A DNA stretch of 64,000 nucleotides from an uncultured Gemmata sp. (GTDB lineage: Bacteria; Planctomycetota; Planctomycetia; Gemmatales; Gemmataceae), in NCBI GenBank assembly GCA_937924775.1, contig CALDUT010000010.1:62001-126000 (forward strand), read 5' to 3'. The translations under genes were made by a program, and so were the position numbers. Under the pieces are notes generated by a model. That model was given only the letters and a program-made list of their open reading frames with translations, was not told the origin of the DNA and ran no database searches. Below, piece by piece: positions 62,794 through 64,000 of the stretch. Position 1 is the first letter of the stretch. The number at the start of each line of letters is the position of its first letter.

Positions 62794-64000
62794 TCAAGCC
62801 AACAATCCTTGGACGACTTTGCCATTCATGACTATGGGTTGGGGGCGGTTTCCCGGCGACATTAAATCCTTGCTGGCGTCGATACCGATGAGGTGGTAAA
62901 GCGTGTGGGCGTAGTCTTCGATGCCGAGAGGGTCTTTCCGCGGTTCAGCGGCCAGAGCATCACTTTCGCCGTAAACGTGTCCAGCTTTCACGCCGCCGCC
63001 GGCCAAAACGATGCTGAAAACTCGGGGCCAGTGGTCTCGCCCGCCGCCGGCGTTGACTTTCGGGGTGCGGCCGAATTCGCTGTTGACCACTACTAATGTT
63101 TCTTTCAACATTCCGCGCTGGTCGAGGTCAGTGATCAGGCCAGAGAACGCGATATCCAACAGGGGCATCTGATTCTCGATGCCGCGGTAGTGGAAAGCGT
63201 GGGTATCCCATGCGCCAAAAGTGACGGTCACGAAGCGGGCTCCGGCTTCGATCAGGCGGCGGGCCATGAGGAAGCGAGCTGCTCCGGCGTTACGGAAGGC
63301 CAGTGGGCCGGTCAGTCCAGTCATGCCGTAAAGTTTTTTGGTGGCTTCGCTTTCCCCTTTGAGGTTGAAGGCGTCGCGCACCGTCGGCGAGGACAGCATA
63401 CCATAGGCGCGTTGGTAGAAACTTTCCATCGCTGCGAGTTGGTCATCCTTTTCGGTTTTGGCGAAATGCTCATCGACGAGTTCTTTCCACGCGCGGCGGC
63501 TATGGAACCGCGCTTCGTCTACATTTTGCGGTAAAGCCAAATCCCGAACCGCAAATCCGGCGCGGCCGGGATCAGCTCCCAACGCGAACGGGCCGTATTG
63601 GTTGCTGAGATAACCGCTGTTAAGGTATTGGCTGCCTGCGGTTGGCACCACGATGTAGGGTGGCATGTTATTCCGTACACCCAGTTCATGGGCGGTTACG
63701 CTACCCATGCTGGGATAAACTAATGCGGGGCTGGGGCGATAGCCGGTGAACATGCTGTGTTCACCGCGGCTGTGGTCCACCTCCGTGTGTGACATGGCAC
63801 GCACGACCGTCAACTTATCGGCGATGTCGGCGGTCTTGGCCATGTATTCGCTAAATCGCACTCCGGGTAGTTTGGTAGCGACGGTGTCCAGTAGGCCGCG
63901 GTATTCCGCGGGTGCATCGGGTTTGGGGTCGAAACTATCCATGTGCGGGAAGCCGCCTTGCAAGTAGATGTGAATGACGGATTTCGCCTTGGCTTGGATT
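62794..64000 (-). CDS. DUF1501 protein (N-terminus beyond right edge)
   Basis: The frame is open from the right edge to the stop at 62794 (about 400 visible residues). The first visible residues (AKAKSVIHIYLQGGFPHMDS, then FDPKP) correspond to the usual start of the DUF1501 core, so only the Tat-type leader and few other residues are missing. A TTG at 63963 is not a believable start. Typical motifs present are EVDHSRGEHSMFTGYRP, GARFVTVTFGAWDTHA, and VNSEFGRTPKVN followed by GRDHWP, related to the alkaline-phosphatase/sulfatase superfamily. It is the first visible gene of the four-gene minus-strand cluster. Confidence 0.93.
   Translation of the reverse strand, partial: IQAKAKSVIHIYLQGGFPHMDSFDPKPDAPAEYRGLLDTVATKLPGVRFSEYMAKTADIADKLTVVRAMSHTEVDHSRGEHSMFTGYRPSPALVYPSMGSVTAHELGVRNNMPPYIVVPTAGSQYLNSGYLSNQYGPFALGADPGRAGFAVRDLALPQNVDEARFHSRRAWKELVDEHFAKTEKDDQLAAMESFYQRAYGMLSSPTVRDAFNLKGESEATKKLYGMTGLTGPLAFRNAGAARFLMARRLIEAGARFVTVTFGAWDTHAFHYRGIENQMPLLDIAFSGLITDLDQRGMLKETLVVVNSEFGRTPKVNAGGGRDHWPRVFSIVLAGGGVKAGHVYGESDALAAEPRKDPLGIEDYAHTLYHLIGIDASKDLMSPGNRPQPIVMNGKVVQGLLA

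Overview
This 64 kb window is chromosomal DNA of a planctomycete, most likely from the Gemmataceae or close relatives (inference from gene families, not from a marker gene). The signs are a secreted DUF1080 hydrolase, a four-gene DUF1501 / PPC-domain / DUF1549-DUF1553 / cytochrome-c-WD40 cluster, a surface protein opening with an LEDR-type motif, two PEP-CTERM proteins, a sulfatase (here decayed), a DUF3467 protein and many secreted proteins of unknown function on both strands. Base composition is GC-rich and fairly even, apart from a gene-free AT-rich island at about 52.1-52.4 kb. I see no prophage, insertion sequence or CRISPR array.

Layout. 0-7 kb: a truncated surface protein, DUF1080 hydrolase, metallo-beta-lactamase-fold hydrolase, glutamyl-Q tRNA(Asp) synthetase, a secreted protein with an internal duplication. 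7-17 kb: tRNA-Leu(UAG), larC, a cyclase-like/DUF362 fusion, leuS, a Na+/Ca2+ exchanger, an MFS carrier and an EF-hand-like small protein. 16.9-17.4 kb: a gene-free segment with a near-perfect parS site, a degenerate second copy and an AT-rich block. 17.4-24 kb: DUF3467, a YHS/TRASH-type secreted protein, a PQQ-like propeller, two YkgJ-type Cys-cluster proteins, fabH and a PEP-CTERM protein. 24-33 kb: a copper P-type ATPase, an isolated hypF, a degenerate sugar-nucleotide SDR, an MmgE/PrpD protein and a GT39-like membrane protein. 33-39 kb: a HEAT-repeat protein, a histidine kinase with a REC-XRE regulator, then on the other strand an ECF sigma factor, its HxxxCxxC anti-sigma factor and a short SelW/Rdx-family gene. 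39-53 kb: two very small lipoproteins, a 1452-residue DUF4175-like protein, clpB, pckA, a DinB-like protein, an ADP-dependent NAD(P)H-hydrate dehydratase, a zinc-ribbon membrane protein and a second PEP-CTERM protein. 53-64 kb: a DDAH-like amidinohydrolase, a sulfatase pseudogene and the four-gene planctomycete cluster, cut by the right edge.

The most notable observation is at 37313-37549 (minus strand). A 78-codon SelW/Rdx reading frame has an in-frame TGA exactly where the redox motif CxxC/CxxU needs its second residue. It has a strong Shine-Dalgarno sequence, and a hairpin of the kind expected for a bacterial SECIS begins nine bases after the TGA. It lies downstream, on the same strand, of an ECF sigma factor and a zinc-type anti-sigma factor, so a redox-responsive sigma/anti-sigma/selenoprotein unit is a reasonable hypothesis. 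Ordinary gene calling stops at the TGA and misses the gene.

Other points to follow up: the parS pair, hairpins covering the ribosome binding sites of pckA and the MmgE/PrpD gene, the cyclase-like/DUF362 fusion, the SDR that lost its catalytic Tyr/Lys, and the decayed sulfatase in which three apparent Gln codons became stops. Similarity statements come from reading the translated sequence; no database search was run.
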